Shown one piece after another: positions 7,566 through 16,071 of a stretch of 64,000 bases of DNA. Numbering within the stretch: the stretch's first letter is position 1; each line of letters begins with the position of its first letter. This stretch comes from Oerskovia douganii (lineage in GTDB: Bacteria > Actinomycetota > Actinomycetes > Actinomycetales > Cellulomonadaceae). Both the position numbers and the translations under genes were made by a program. The notes under the pieces were generated by a model. That model ran no database searches. It was not told the origin of the DNA and saw only the letters and a list, made by a program, of their open reading frames with translations. The stretch lies in the NCBI RefSeq assembly GCF_015142735.1, contig NZ_JACSPN010000015.1, positions 48,429 through 112,428 on the forward strand, in the 5' to 3' direction.

Positions 7566-9296
7566 ATGGCAGACCTGCGGATCGCCCTCGCACAGATCGA
7601 CACGTGCGTCGGAGCGATCGACCAGAACACGGCGGCGGTCCTCGAGTGGACCCGGCGGGCGGCCGCCGAGGGCGCCGACCTCGTGGCGTTCCCCGAGATG
7701 ACGCTCACGGGCTACCCGGTCGAGGACCTCGCGCTGCGCGCGTCGTTCCGTCGCGCGGCCTGGGACGCGGCCGCCGACGTCGCAGCCCAGCTCGAGCGCG
7801 AGGGGCTGGGCCACGTGACGGTCGTCCTGGGCACCGTGGGCACGTCTGAGAGCGCGCTCCCCGAGGGCGCGGAGGGGGCCGAGCGCGAGGTGTCGGGCGC
7901 TCCCGCCGACCTCCCGACCAACCGTGCGGTCGTGATCCAGCACGGGAAGGTCGTCGCGTCCTACGACAAGCACCACCTGCCGAACTACGGCGTGTTCGAC
8001 GAGTTCCGCATCTTCGCCCCCGGCACCGAGCCCCTGGTGCTGGAGATCGCGGGCCGCTCCGTCGGCATCGTGATCTGCGAGGACATCTGGCAGGACGGCG
8101 GGCCCGTCACCACGCTCGGCGGCCTGGACGAGGCCGGGCACGGGCTCGACCTGCTGCTCGTCCTCAACGGGTCGCCCTACGAGGAGGGCAAGGGGCACGT
8201 GCGCACCGAGCTCGCGGCCCGGCGCGCACGCGAGACGAGCGCACCGGTCGCGTACGTCAACATGGTGGGCGGCCAGGACGACCTGGTGTTCGACGGCGGG
8301 TCGTTCGTGGTCGCACCCGACGGCGCGCTGCTCACCTCGTCGCCGCAGTTCGTCGAGGACCTGCTGCTGTGGGACCTGGCCGAGCGCGACCCCGCCACGG
8401 GCGAGGTCCCCTACCCCGCGGGCCGCACCGCGGCCCCGCTGCACCCCGACGAGGAGGTGTACCGGGCGTGCGTCACGGGCCTGGCCGGGTACGTGCGCAA
8501 GAACGGCTTCCGGTCGATCGTCCTGGGCGTCTCGGGCGGGATCGACTCGGCGCTGTCCGCGACGATCGCGGCCGACGCGATCGGCGGGCAGAACGTCGTC
8601 GGCGTCTCGATGCCCTCGACCTACTCCTCGGAGCACAGCTTGGACGACGCCGCCGACCTCGCCAAGCGCCTCGGCGCCGACTACCGCGTGCAGCCCATCG
8701 CCCCCATGGTCGAGGCGTTCCAGGGCGAGCTCGCGCTCGAGGGCGTCGCCGAGGAGAACCTGCAGGCGCGGGTCCGCGGCGTGGTCCTCATGGCGATCTC
8801 CAACCGTGAGGGTCACCTCGTCATCGCGCCGGGCAACAAGTCCGAGCTCGCGGTCGGGTACGCGACCATCTACGACGCGGGCAGCATCGGGGGGTTCGCG
8901 CCGCTCAAGGACGTCGACAAGTCGCGCGTGTGGGCTCTCGCCCGCTGGCGCAACAACGCCGCGCTCGACGCGGGCGAGATCCCCCCGATCCCCGAGTCGT
9001 CGATCACCAAGCCGCCCTCGGCCGAGCTGCGCCCCGGACAGACCGACCAGGACTCGCTGCCGCCCTACGACCTGCTCGACGAGGTCCTCGACGCGTACAT
9101 CGAGCACGCCGAGGGGCGCGCCGAGCTGCTCGCACGCGGGTTCGACCCCGAGGTCGTGGACAAGGTCGTGACCCTGGTGGACCGCGCCGAGTGGAAGCGG
9201 CGCCAGTACCCGCTCGGCCCCAAGGTCACGTCGCTCGCGTTCGGCCGCGACCGCCGCCTGCCTGTCACGTCCCGCTGGCGCGAGCCCGTCGAGTAG
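7566..9296 (+). CDS. nadE: Glutamine-dependent NAD+ synthetase
   Basis: 576 residues. It converts deamido-NAD to NAD with ATP, taking ammonia from glutamine. The N-terminal nitrilase-type glutaminase domain carries the catalytic triad Glu44 (AFPEMTLTGYP), Lys135 (YDKHHLPNYG) and Cys171 (VICEDIW). The C-terminal synthetase domain has the ATP-pyrophosphatase loop LGVSGGIDSALS near residue 321 and the APGNKSELAVGYATIYD motif. The protein is somewhat shorter than the ~680-residue mycobacterial form and resembles the ~570-residue bacterial class. It is divergent from glnA2, so both glutamine users share an intergenic region, and is probably leaderless. Confidence 0.96.
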   Translation: MADLRIALAQIDTCVGAIDQNTAAVLEWTRRAAAEGADLVAFPEMTLTGYPVEDLALRASFRRAAWDAAADVAAQLEREGLGHVTVVLGTVGTSESALPEGAEGAEREVSGAPADLPTNRAVVIQHGKVVASYDKHHLPNYGVFDEFRIFAPGTEPLVLEIAGRSVGIVICEDIWQDGGPVTTLGGLDEAGHGLDLLLVLNGSPYEEGKGHVRTELAARRARETSAPVAYVNMVGGQDDLVFDGGSFVVAPDGALLTSSPQFVEDLLLWDLAERDPATGEVPYPAGRTAAPLHPDEEVYRACVTGLAGYVRKNGFRSIVLGVSGGIDSALSATIAADAIGGQNVVGVSMPSTYSSEHSLDDAADLAKRLGADYRVQPIAPMVEAFQGELALEGVAEENLQARVRGVVLMAISNREGHLVIAPGNKSELAVGYATIYDAGSIGGFAPLKDVDKSRVWALARWRNNAALDAGEIPPIPESSITKPPSAELRPGQTDQDSLPPYDLLDEVLDAYIEHAEGRAELLARGFDPEVVDKVVTLVDRAEWKRRQYPLGPKVTSLAFGRDRRLPVTSRWREPVE

Positions 9297-9407
9297 CCCG
9301 ACGGCTCACCCGGTCCGCCGCCGAGACGGCCGGCGCCACCCCGCACCGCATCCCGAACGACCGGCCCCCGACCACCGGCGGGCCGTACGACCTGGAGAGA
9401 CGAGAGC

Positions 9408-10250
9408 ATGTCCGCACACACCCAGCCCGGCCAGACCCCGGCCTCGCCCGTCAAGCGCTTCCGCGTCCACCACCTCGCGGAGGCCAAGGCGCGCCACGAG
9501 AAGCTCACGATGCTCACCGCGTACGACGCGGTCACGGCCCGCATCTTCGACGAGGCAGGCATCGACATGCTCCTCGTCGGCGACTCGATCGGGAACACCA
9601 TGCACGGGCACCGGACCACGCTGCCCGTCACGGTCGACGACATGATCCCCGCCGCACGCGGTGTCGCGCGCGCCGCCCAGCGCGCGCTCGTGATCGTGGA
9701 CCTGCCGTTCGGCTCGTACGAGGCCGGGCCCGAGCAGGCGCTCGCCACGGGCGTGCGCATCATGAAGGAGACGGGTGCGCACGCGGTCAAGCTCGAGGGC
9801 GGGCGCCGCTCGGCCGCGCAGATCCGAGCGCTGACCGACGCGGGCATCCCCGTCGTCGCGCACCTGGGCTTCACGCCCCAGTCGGAGAACATCCTGGGCG
9901 GGCCGCGCGTGCAGGGCCGCGGGGACGACGCCGCCGAGCGCCTGTGCGAGGACGCCGTCGCCGTGACCGACGCGGGCGCCGTGGCCGTGGTCCTCGAGAT
10001 GGTCCCGGTCGAGGTCGCCGCGCGCGTCACCGAGGTCGTGCGCATCCCGACCATCGGCATCGGCGCCGGCCCCGAGTGCGACGGCCAGGTGCTCGTCTGG
10101 ACCGACCTCGCGGGGATGACCGAGTGGTCGCCGCGCTTCGCGAAGCGGTTCGCGGAGATCGGCGCGGCCCTGGGCCGTGCCGCGCAGGACTACGCGGCCG
10201 AGGTCAAGGGCGGTTCGTTCCCGGACGCCGCGCACAGCTTCGAGAAGTAG
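9408..10250 (+). CDS. panB: 3-methyl-2-oxobutanoate hydroxymethyltransferase
   Basis: 280 residues. It transfers a hydroxymethyl group from 5,10-methylene-THF to alpha-ketoisovalerate, the first step of pantothenate synthesis. Family motifs are in order: [33 protein letters not shown] (metal-binding Asp), [31 protein letters not shown] with the catalytic Glu, and [32 protein letters not shown] ribosome binding site precedes the ATG. The gene stands alone between nadE and a very strong terminator. The N-terminus is ~15 residues longer than average and rich in Pro/Gln. Confidence 0.96.
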   Translation: MSAHTQPGQTPASPVKRFRVHHLAEAKARHEKLTMLTAYDAVTARIFDEAGIDMLLVGDSIGNTMHGHRTTLPVTVDDMIPAARGVARAAQRALVIVDLPFGSYEAGPEQALATGVRIMKETGAHAVKLEGGRRSAAQIRALTDAGIPVVAHLGFTPQSENILGGPRVQGRGDDAAERLCEDAVAVTDAGAVAVVLEMVPVEVAARVTEVVRIPTIGIGAGPECDGQVLVWTDLAGMTEWSPRFAKRFAEIGAALGRAAQDYAAEVKGGSFPDAAHSFEK

Positions 10251-10259
10251 CCCTCCCCT

Positions 10260-10320
10260 GCCCGACGGCGTCGCTCACCCAGGGTGCTCCCGTGCACCCG
10301 GGTGAGCGACGCCGTCGGGC
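10260..10320. terminator. Large terminator palindrome downstream of panB
   Basis: Perfect 21-bp inverted repeat: arms 10260-10280 and 10300-10320, left arm starting GCCCGACGGCGTCGCTCACC. The 19-base loop contains a second 6-bp pairing (GGGTGC/GCACCC), so the hairpin is almost continuous. It lies between convergent panB and the SPOR-like gene. The arm sequence is shared with the palindrome after aceE (41841-41882). Confidence 0.8.
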
Positions 10321-10329
10321 GGGACCGGG

Positions 10330-10551
10330 TCAGCGGTCCTGCTCGCGCTCCCGCTCCTCCTCGTCCCACGCCTCCGAGCGGGCCCGCGCCAGCTCGAGCG
10401 CCTTGGCCGCCGCCTCACGCGTCGGGTACGGGCCCATGCGGGAGGACCACGCGGACTGCGGGCCCTTCGAGACCTCGCCCGTCCGGGTGTCGTAGTAGTA
10501 CTGCTCCTCGGTCGCCGGGTCGCCGTCGTCGGAGAATCGCTCGTTCGTCAT
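10330..10551 (-). CDS. Small SPOR-like/hypothetical protein
   Basis: 73 residues from the ATG at 10551 (a longer frame adds six residues but skips the likely leaderless start: CAGGAT ends six bases before this ATG). The sequence has a tyrosine-rich segment (EEQYYYDTRTGEVSKGPQS), a WSSRMGPYPTREAAAKALEL stretch that resembles a short SPOR-type repeat, and a highly charged C-terminus. Proteins of this kind are annotated as SPOR-domain or hypothetical in Micrococcales beside map. Possible peptidoglycan association is inference. Confidence 0.65.
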   Translation of the reverse strand: MTNERFSDDGDPATEEQYYYDTRTGEVSKGPQSAWSSRMGPYPTREAAAKALELARARSEAWDEEEREREQDR

Positions 10552-10611
10552 AGGACGATCCTGCCGCACACTCCCCCGACTCGTCGGGCGAGCCGCCCGG
10601 GCGCGGCTCCG

Positions 10612-10617
10612 TAGACT
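10612..10617 (+). promoter_or_regulatory. Predicted -10 box of map (leaderless)
   Basis: TAGACT, six bases before the map ATG; no ribosome binding site in between. Confidence 0.55.
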
Positions 10618-10623
10618 GGCGCC

Positions 10624-11505
10624 ATGCCCGGTTCTCCCCTCCTGACGGCCCCGCGCGGACCCCTGGTCCCCGGGACGGTCTCACCGCCGCGCGCCGTGCC
10701 GCGCTCCATCCCGCGACCCGAGTACGTCGGCAACCCCGGCCCGCGGCCCTTCACGGGCGACGACGTCGTGGCTCCCGAGACGATCGAACGGATCCGGGTC
10801 GCGAGCCGCATCGCGGCCCAGGCCCTCGCCGAGGTCGGGGCGCACGTCGCGCCGGGCGTGAGCACCGACGAGCTCGACCGGATCGGGCACGAGTTCCTCC
10901 TCGACCACGGCGCCTACCCGTCGACGCTCGGCTACCGCGGGTTCCCCAAGTCGCTGTGCACGTCCCTCAACGAGGTCGTGTGCCACGGCATCCCCGACTC
11001 GACCGTCATGGTCGAGGGCGACATCGTCAACGTCGACATCACGGCGTTCATCGGCGGCGTCCACGGCGACAACAACGCCACGTTCGCGGTCGGGGAGATC
11101 AGCGAGGAGGCCGCGCTGCTCGTGCAGCGCACGCGCGAGGCCCTCGACCGGGCCGTCAAGGCCGTGCGCCCCGGGCGCGAGGTCAACGTCCTGGGCCGTG
11201 TCGTCGAGAAGTACGCGCACCGCCACGGGTACGGTGTGGTGCGCGAGTACACCGGTCACGGCGTCGGGGAGGCCTTCCACTCGGGCCTCGTGATCCCGCA
11301 CTACGACGCGGCCCCCGACCACGACACCATCATCGAACCAGGGATGGTCTTCACGATCGAACCCATGCTCACGCTGGGCGGCCCCGAGTGGCGGATGTGG
11401 GACGACGGGTGGACCGTGGTCACCGCGGACAGGTCGCTGACCGCCCAGTTCGAGCACACCCTGGTCGTCACCGAAGACGGAGCGGAGATCCTGACCCTGC
11501 CATGA
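10624..11505 (+). CDS. map: Type I methionine aminopeptidase
   Basis: 293 residues. It removes the initiator methionine from nascent proteins. All five metal ligands are visible: Asp138 (NVDIT), Asp149 (HGDNN), His212 (GHGVG), Glu246 (TIEPM) and Glu277 (FEHTL). The ~45-residue N-terminal extension, with proline-rich [18 protein letters not shown], is typical of actinobacterial type Ic enzymes that bind the ribosome or SH3-like partners. The start is the ATG directly after a TAGACT -10 element. The stop overlaps the ppgK start by four bases, so the two are translationally coupled. Confidence 0.96.
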   Translation: MPGSPLLTAPRGPLVPGTVSPPRAVPRSIPRPEYVGNPGPRPFTGDDVVAPETIERIRVASRIAAQALAEVGAHVAPGVSTDELDRIGHEFLLDHGAYPSTLGYRGFPKSLCTSLNEVVCHGIPDSTVMVEGDIVNVDITAFIGGVHGDNNATFAVGEISEEAALLVQRTREALDRAVKAVRPGREVNVLGRVVEKYAHRHGYGVVREYTGHGVGEAFHSGLVIPHYDAAPDHDTIIEPGMVFTIEPMLTLGGPEWRMWDDGWTVVTADRSLTAQFEHTLVVTEDGAEILTLP

Positions 11506-12281
11506 GCAAGCACTCACACCACCACCACGGCCTCGCGTTCGGGATCGACGTCGGCGGCAGCGGCATCAAGGGTGCCCCCGTCGACCTCTCGACGGGCGAG
11601 TTCGCCGAGGAACGCCACCGCATCCCGACGCCGCAGCCCTCCACGCCGGATGCCGTCTCCCAGGTCATCGCGGAGCTCGTCGACGAGTACGACCTGCCGC
11701 ACCACGTGCCCATCGGCGTCGCCTTCCCCGGCCCGCTCCACCACGGCGTGATCGGGTTCATCGCGAACCTCGACAAGTCGTGGAAGGGCGTCGACCTCCC
11801 CGCGCTCCTCAAGGAGGAGACCGGGCGCCACGTCGTCGCCATCAACGACGCGGACGCCGCCGGGATCGGCGAGGTCCGCTACGGGGCCGCGAAGGACACG
11901 CGCGGGACCGTCCTCGTCGCGACCCTCGGCACGGGCATCGGCAGCGCGCTCGTCGTCGACGGGATCCTCGTGCCCAACACCGAGCTGGGGCACCTCGAGA
12001 TCGACGGGTTCGACGCCGAGTCGCGCGCCGCGGACTCGGCCCGCGACCGCGAGAACCTCTCCTGGGAGGAGTGGGCCGAACGGCTCCAGCGCTACTTCGA
12101 CGTCGTCGAGATGCTCTTCTCGCCCGACCTCATCGTGGTCGGTGGCGGCGTCTCCAAGCACCACGAGAACTTCCTGCCGCTGCTGAAGCTCAAGGCGCCG
12201 ATCATCCCCGCCAAGCTGCGCAATGCGGCCGGCATCGTGGGGGCAGCAGCCCTCGCCGCCGAGGGGGCCCGGCTGGCGTAG
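11502..12281 (+). CDS. ppgK: Polyphosphate glucokinase (ROK family)
   Basis: 259 residues. It phosphorylates glucose to glucose 6-phosphate using polyphosphate (or ATP in some members). ROK features: phosphate-binding [12 protein letters not shown] near residues 14-25, [23 protein letters not shown], the adenosine/phosphate motif [14 protein letters not shown], and the [10 protein letters not shown] zinc/active-site region. The C-terminal VVGGGVSK and [14 protein letters not shown] are also typical. An unusual HSHHHHG run lies at residues 4-10. The start overlaps the map stop (ATGA). Confidence 0.92.
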   Translation: MSKHSHHHHGLAFGIDVGGSGIKGAPVDLSTGEFAEERHRIPTPQPSTPDAVSQVIAELVDEYDLPHHVPIGVAFPGPLHHGVIGFIANLDKSWKGVDLPALLKEETGRHVVAINDADAAGIGEVRYGAAKDTRGTVLVATLGTGIGSALVVDGILVPNTELGHLEIDGFDAESRAADSARDRENLSWEEWAERLQRYFDVVEMLFSPDLIVVGGGVSKHHENFLPLLKLKAPIIPAKLRNAAGIVGAAALAAEGARLA

Positions 12282-12317
12282 CCGCCGTGCCGCGTGCCCG
12301 GGCGACCCCGTGTCGTG

Positions 12318-12375
12318 CGGGCGCGCGGGGCCGGTGCGGCCCGGGCGCGCGGGGCCGGTTCGGCCCGGGCGCGCC
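12318..12375. repeat. 24-bp GC-rich tandem repeat
   Basis: Two full units and a partial third of a 24-base repeat starting CGGGCGCGCGGGGCCGGT at 12318, 12342 and 12366. It lies between the convergent ppgK and STAS genes. It can fold into GC-rich hairpins and may replace a classical terminator. Confidence 0.6.
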
Positions 12376-12381
12376 GACCGG

Positions 12382-12759
12382 TCAGACGGCCGTCTGGTGC
12401 CGGTCCTCGGACGGGTGGTCGACCTGGTGGTTCGGCAGGGCCGGGAAGATCTCGATCACGCCCAGCATCTCCAGGACGTCCGTGACGACCGTCGGCGGGT
12501 TGCGCAGGCTCACCTGGAGCCCCTCCTCGCTGCCGATCGTGTAGAACTGCACCAGGAACGCGATCCCGGTCGAGTCCATGAACGTCACCTTCGAGGTGTC
12601 GATCACCACGGGAACGTCCCGGTCGAGGGCGTTCGCCAACGCTGCGCTCGCCTCGCTGCGCAGGGCGACGTCGATCTCGCCCCACATGTCCACCACGCTG
12701 GTCTCGGGCTGCTCGAAGAGCGTGATCCCGCCTGTCGTCGTCGTCCTGCTCGGAGTCAT
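12382..12759 (-). CDS. STAS-domain protein, probable anti-sigma factor antagonist
   Basis: 125 residues. The STAS core runs from ITLFEQPETSVVDMWGEID to about residue 110, with the phosphorylatable-serine region VTFMDSTGIAFLVQF (Ser in the DST motif, as in SpoIIAA-like proteins). Such proteins bind anti-sigma kinases and are inactivated by serine phosphorylation. No partner kinase gene is adjacent. The C-terminal ~15 residues (HQVDHPSEDRHQTAV) are a polar tail. Confidence 0.85.
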   Translation of the reverse strand: MTPSRTTTTGGITLFEQPETSVVDMWGEIDVALRSEASAALANALDRDVPVVIDTSKVTFMDSTGIAFLVQFYTIGSEEGLQVSLRNPPTVVTDVLEMLGVIEIFPALPNHQVDHPSEDRHQTAV

Positions 12760-13030
12760 GAGTCCTGAGCCCCCGCTCGTCGTGTTCTCGGCGCCCGACG
12801 CTTGGGTGCCGCCAACAGAGCCAGGGTACCCCCAAGAGGTGCCCGCATGACAGCATTCTGGGAATCGCTTTACCTGGGGGGCCGCCAGGTGCGGTTGAGG
12901 GCATATCTACCTCCTGGTCATATTGGTCACGCAGGTCACACTTCTCCCCGGGTGCACCTTCCCGCGCAAGCGGTGCGACGCCGTCGTACGGTCGGACGAC
13001 CAGCCGCACCCGACGCGAGAGGTGGTCACC

Positions 13031-13300
13031 ATGCCCAGACGCGACCCTGGCCCGTCCGTCAAGGACAAGGAGCTGTACGAGTCCCTGCGCGACGAGGGGA
13101 ACTCGAAGGAGAAGTCCGCGCGGATCGCCAACGCCGCCGCGGCGTCGTCCCGGAGCACGGTCGGAGCGAAGGGCGGTTCGTCGCCCGCGTACGAGGAGTG
13201 GAGCGTCGCCGAGCTGCGCCGGCGCGCACGGGAGGTCGGCGTCGAGGGCCGCTCGACCATGCGCAAGGGCGAGCTGATCGACGCCCTGCGGAACCACTGA
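13031..13300 (+). CDS. Rho-N/SAP-like domain protein (DUF7218 family)
   Basis: 89 residues from ATG 13031 (the upstream in-frame extension is not supported). The N-terminal half is charged (KDKELYESLRDEGNSKEKSA, RIANAAAASS), a pattern common to DUF7218 proteins. The C-terminal 35 residues (WSVAELRRRAREVGVEGRST then MRKGELIDALRN) form a Rho N-terminal/SAP-like helix-extension-helix that binds nucleic acid. The next gene starts 13 bases later. Likely a small DNA- or RNA-binding protein; specific role unknown. The 271 bases upstream (12760-13030) contain no other gene. Confidence 0.75.
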   Translation: MPRRDPGPSVKDKELYESLRDEGNSKEKSARIANAAAASSRSTVGAKGGSSPAYEEWSVAELRRRAREVGVEGRSTMRKGELIDALRNH

Positions 13301-13313
13301 CCGGGGCTGCCGC

Positions 13314-13808
13314 GTGAACGACGGAGCGGGCCAGGACGACACGCGGGACGAGTCCGACGACGAGCGGGCCGACCGGAACTGGGCCGAGCTGCTCCAGGAG
13401 CTGCGCGTCACGCAGATGGGCGTGCAGATCCTCACCGGATTCCTGCTGACCCTGCCGTTCCAGCAACGATTCGGGGAGCTCGACCCCGTCCAGGTGAACA
13501 TCTACCTGTGCCTCGTGGTCCTCTCGGTCCTCGCGACGGGACTGCTCGTCGCCCCCGTGTCCCTGCACCGCATGCTCTTCCGCAAGCACCTCAAGGCGCG
13601 GCTCGTGACGTCGGCCGACCGGCTCGCACGCGTGGGACTCGTGGTGCTCGCCCTCGTCGTCACCGGGACCGTGCTGCTCATCTTCGACGTCGTCGTCGGG
13701 CCCGGGGCGGCCGTGGCCGCGGCCATCGGGGCGCTCGTGGTCTTCGCACTGCTGTGGGTCGCGCTGCCGCTCGCCCTGGTGCGGCGGGCGCGCGCTTCCG
13801 ACGAGTGA
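13314..13808 (+). CDS. DUF6328 family membrane protein
   Basis: 164 residues from GTG 13314. The acidic N-terminus (DDTRDESDDERADRNWAELL) is followed by four predicted membrane helices at about residues 40-58, 67-85, 105-125 and 132-152. The conserved TQMGVQILTGFLLTLPFQQR segment before helix 1 identifies DUF6328. Likely an integral membrane protein of unknown function. It is coupled to the Rho-N-like gene and converges on the DUF1579 gene with only four bases between stops, so no terminator fits there. Confidence 0.75.
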   Translation: MNDGAGQDDTRDESDDERADRNWAELLQELRVTQMGVQILTGFLLTLPFQQRFGELDPVQVNIYLCLVVLSVLATGLLVAPVSLHRMLFRKHLKARLVTSADRLARVGLVVLALVVTGTVLLIFDVVVGPGAAVAAAIGALVVFALLWVALPLALVRRARASDE

Positions 13809-13812
13809 CGGC

Positions 13813-14274
13813 TCAGGCGCGCCGGTCGTAGACGGCCTCGACCGCCTCGTACGCGGCCTCGCCCGGCACCAGGTTGAGCATCGTCATGCGCCCGCCGCCC
13901 GTCGGGACCGGTGCGACGAAGATCTGCCAACCCCAGTCGGGGCCCTCGGGAGCCGCGTAGCTTCCCGTGAGCCGCACGACGCCGTCGTCACCCACCGTCC
14001 CGCTGAACAGCATCCACGCGGGCGACGAGTGCCACGAGTCGAGCCACACCGCCGAGACCCCTTCCTCGCCCGAGCCGCCGCTCAGGAGGAGGAGCCCCTC
14101 CTGCGGCGCGTCGCCGTCGGACCACGTGTACGCGAACGACACGAACTCGCGCGCGGTGACAGAGACCGACGCGGTGGCGGCCGACGCGACGAACTCGTCC
14201 GTCGGGAGGAGGCGCTGACGATGGACGCCCTGCCACTGCCCCCCGAGAGGGGACAAGCACTCGACGATCCTCAT
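13813..14274 (-). CDS. DUF1579-like family protein
   Basis: 153 residues. The sequence is a predicted beta-rich barrel: LSPLGGQWQGVHRQRL, then VSFAYTWSDGDAPQEGLLLL, SAVWLDSWH and GWQIFVAP. This pattern (a GxWxG opening followed by strands with a W-D-S motif) is seen in DUF1579-type lipocalin-like proteins. No signal peptide. The ATG lies six bases after TAGGCT, so it is probably leaderless. Role unknown. Confidence 0.6.
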   Translation of the reverse strand: MRIVECLSPLGGQWQGVHRQRLLPTDEFVASAATASVSVTAREFVSFAYTWSDGDAPQEGLLLLSGGSGEEGVSAVWLDSWHSSPAWMLFSGTVGDDGVVRLTGSYAAPEGPDWGWQIFVAPVPTGGGRMTMLNLVPGEAAYEAVEAVYDRRA

Positions 14275-14280
14275 CCCGCC

Positions 14281-14286
14281 AGCCTA
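14281..14286 (-). promoter_or_regulatory. Predicted -10 box of the DUF1579-like gene (leaderless)
   Basis: TAGGCT on the minus strand, six bases before the ATG at 14274. Confidence 0.5.
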
Positions 14287-14307
14287 CTGACCGGGTGAGG
14301 TGGATGA

Positions 14308-14723
14308 CAGGGCGGATGAGTCGGTCGGTACGCCGGGTTCTGTCCCCGCGCGCGGTTGCCCCCGCGCGGGTGACGGCCATCCATCTACGACGTACGTTGC
14401 CGCACGCCTCCAGCGGTCTACCCGACTGTGCTTCTCACCAGAGAATCGGGCGGGCCGCCCTCCAACACAGTCTGTCTGACCTTGCTCCAGGTGGGGTTTA
14501 CCTAGCCGGACCAGTCACCTGGCCCGCTGGTGGTCTCTTACACCACCGTTTCACCCTTACCGCCCGCGACCGGAGTCGTGGGAGGCGGTCTGTTCTCTGT
14601 GGCACTGTCCCGCGGGTCACCCCGGGTGGGCGTTACCCACCACCTTGCCCTGTGGAGCCCGGACGTTCCTCGGCGACGCCACGAGGGCGCCGACGCGGCC
14701 GTCTGACCGACTCATCCGCTCAC
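14308..14723 (-). ncRNA. rnpB: RNase P RNA, bacterial class A
   Basis: The catalytic RNA that trims tRNA 5' ends. Read on the minus strand it starts GCGGATGAGTCGGTCAGACG, contains the universal GAGGAACGTCCGGGCTCCAC and CAGGGCAAGGTGGTGGGTAA core, GGGTAAGGGTGAAACGG-like P10/P11 sequence, and the conserved ACAGAACCCGGCGTACCGAC 3' element. The 5' and 3' ends pair (14312-14326 with 14705-14719), forming P1. About 415 nt, as expected for actinobacteria. Confidence 0.96.
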
Positions 14724-14728
14724 GCAGC

Positions 14729-15115
14729 CTACACGTCCACGCGGTAGCCCAGCGCGAGCTCGTCACCGCTCTTGCCGCGGATCCCCCAGCTCTCGGGCGG
14801 GCTCTCGAGGATGACGACCTCGAGGTCGTCCGCCGCCAGCCCCAGGAAGGGCGCGACGTCGTCGAACATCGCGGCGATGAGGGCCCGCTTGGCCTCGCGC
14901 GAGCGACCCGTGAAGCACACGACCTCGATCACGAGGTACGCATCGCTGCGCTGCGGCGCGACCAGGTCGCCGTCCTCCAGGAGGAGGAAGCGGTGGAACC
15001 GCTTGTCCTCGGGCAGCCCCCAGGCGCCGACGACCGCCCGGTGGATCGCGTCGGAGATGTCCTCGCGCTTCATCTCCCAGACCGTGCGGGTGCCGTAGAT
15101 CTTGACCTGGACCAT
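14729..15115 (-). CDS. Tautomerase-family protein lacking Pro-1
   Basis: 128 residues. The beta-alpha-beta arrangement (VQVKIYGTRTVWEMKREDIS, then AIHRAVVGAWGLPEDKRFHR, VIEVVCFTGRSREAKRAL and SPPESWGI) matches the larger tautomerase/4-oxalocrotonate-like family. These enzymes normally use an N-terminal proline exposed after Met removal; here the second residue is Val, so the usual general base is missing. The ATG lies seven bases after TAGGTT (leaderless). It sits just upstream of rnpB on the same strand. The activity is uncertain. Confidence 0.7.
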   Translation of the reverse strand: MVQVKIYGTRTVWEMKREDISDAIHRAVVGAWGLPEDKRFHRFLLLEDGDLVAPQRSDAYLVIEVVCFTGRSREAKRALIAAMFDDVAPFLGLAADDLEVVILESPPESWGIRGKSGDELALGYRVDV

Positions 15116-15122
15116 GCGGCAC

Positions 15123-15128
15123 AACCTA
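15123..15128 (-). promoter_or_regulatory. Predicted -10 box of the tautomerase gene
   Basis: TAGGTT on the minus strand, seven bases before the ATG at 15115. Confidence 0.45.
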
Positions 15129-15203
15129 GTGCCGGGGGTCGGGGCGCGCCACGGGTGACCATCGCCACGCCCGCGTCGGGCCTGGGGGCCGTCGCGCCCG
15201 CCC

Positions 15204-15209
15204 TAGAGT
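15204..15209 (+). promoter_or_regulatory. Predicted -10 box of yaaA (leaderless)
   Basis: TAGAGT, six bases before the GTG start codon. Confidence 0.5.
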
Positions 15210-15215
15210 GACGGT

Positions 15216-15989
15216 GTGCTTCTGCTCCTGCCGCCCTCCGAGGGAAAGTCCGTGCCCGACGACGGCGCTCCCCTCGACCTCGCGTCCCTCAGCTCGCCGT
15301 CGCTCACCGGGCACCGCAAGGCCGTGCTGCGGGCGCTCGTCGCCGCGAGCAGGCGACGTGACGCGCTCGACGTGCTGGGTGTGAGCAGCGGGCTCGCCGA
15401 CGAGGTGGCGCGCAACGTGTCGCTCGCGACGGCTCCCGCCGCTCCGGCCGCGCAGGTGTACAGCGGCGTCCTGTATGCGGCCGCGGGCCTGGCCGACCTG
15501 GCTCCCGCCGCCGCGGCGCGGGCCGAGGACTCGGTGCGGATCGTGTCGGCGCTGTGGGGCGCGGTCTCCCCCGGCGACCGCATCCCCGCCTACCGGCTGT
15601 CGATGGGCACCCGGCTCCCGCCGCTCGGTGCGCTCGCTCCGACCTGGCGCCCGCACCTCGCCGGGGCGCTCGACGCCCGCGCGACCGGTGACGTCGTGAT
15701 CGACTGCCGGTCCGCGCCGTACGCGGCGGCGTGGAAGGTGCCCGCCGGGGCCGAGCACGTCGCGGTGCGCGTCCTGCGCGAGCTGGACGGCAGGAGGAGC
15801 GTCGTCTCGCACAACGCCAAGCACACGCGCGGCGTCCTCACGGGGCACCTGCTCACGCGCCCCGACCCGGTGCACACGGCCGAGGACCTGCTCAAGGCCG
15901 CCTATGAGCTGGTCGGGACCGCGCTGCTCGACGCGACGCTGCTCCCCGGGGCGCGCGGGGCGTCGACGCTGGAGCTCGTCGTCTCCTGA
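15216..15989 (+). CDS. yaaA: YaaA family peroxide-stress protein
   Basis: 257 residues. In E. coli YaaA limits free iron and DNA damage under hydrogen peroxide. Family motifs: N-terminal LLLLPPSEGKS, VYSGVLYAAAGL, RIVSALWGAVSPGDRIPAYR, CRSAPYAAAW, and the C-terminal SHNAKHTRGVLTGHLL with conserved His/Asn/Lys. The start is GTG 15216, chosen because TAGAGT sits exactly one leaderless spacing before it and MLLLLPPSEGK is the family N-terminus. It is convergent with the RNase H/phosphatase gene across a palindromic repeat. Confidence 0.88.
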   Translation: MLLLLPPSEGKSVPDDGAPLDLASLSSPSLTGHRKAVLRALVAASRRRDALDVLGVSSGLADEVARNVSLATAPAAPAAQVYSGVLYAAAGLADLAPAAAARAEDSVRIVSALWGAVSPGDRIPAYRLSMGTRLPPLGALAPTWRPHLAGALDARATGDVVIDCRSAPYAAAWKVPAGAEHVAVRVLRELDGRRSVVSHNAKHTRGVLTGHLLTRPDPVHTAEDLLKAAYELVGTALLDATLLPGARGASTLELVVS

Positions 15990-16006
15990 CGCCTTGCCCC
16001 CACGGT

Positions 16007-16061
16007 CGAGAACGAGGTTGAGGTCGTCGGCGGCCTTCTGGCAACCTCAACCTCGTTCTCG
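16007..16061. repeat. Palindromic intergenic element, copy A
   Basis: Perfect 18-bp inverted repeat: CGAGAACGAGGTTGAGGT (16007-16024) and its complement (16044-16061), 19-base loop. It lies between convergent genes and probably terminates transcription. The same arm core recurs at 19338-19392 and 52298-52356. Confidence 0.8.
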
Positions 16062-16071
16062 GCACAGGGCT

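Noticed and set aside
12318..12375. Possible CRISPR-like repeats
   Set aside because: The units are directly adjacent with no spacers and there are no cas genes; the same applies to 37254-37298.
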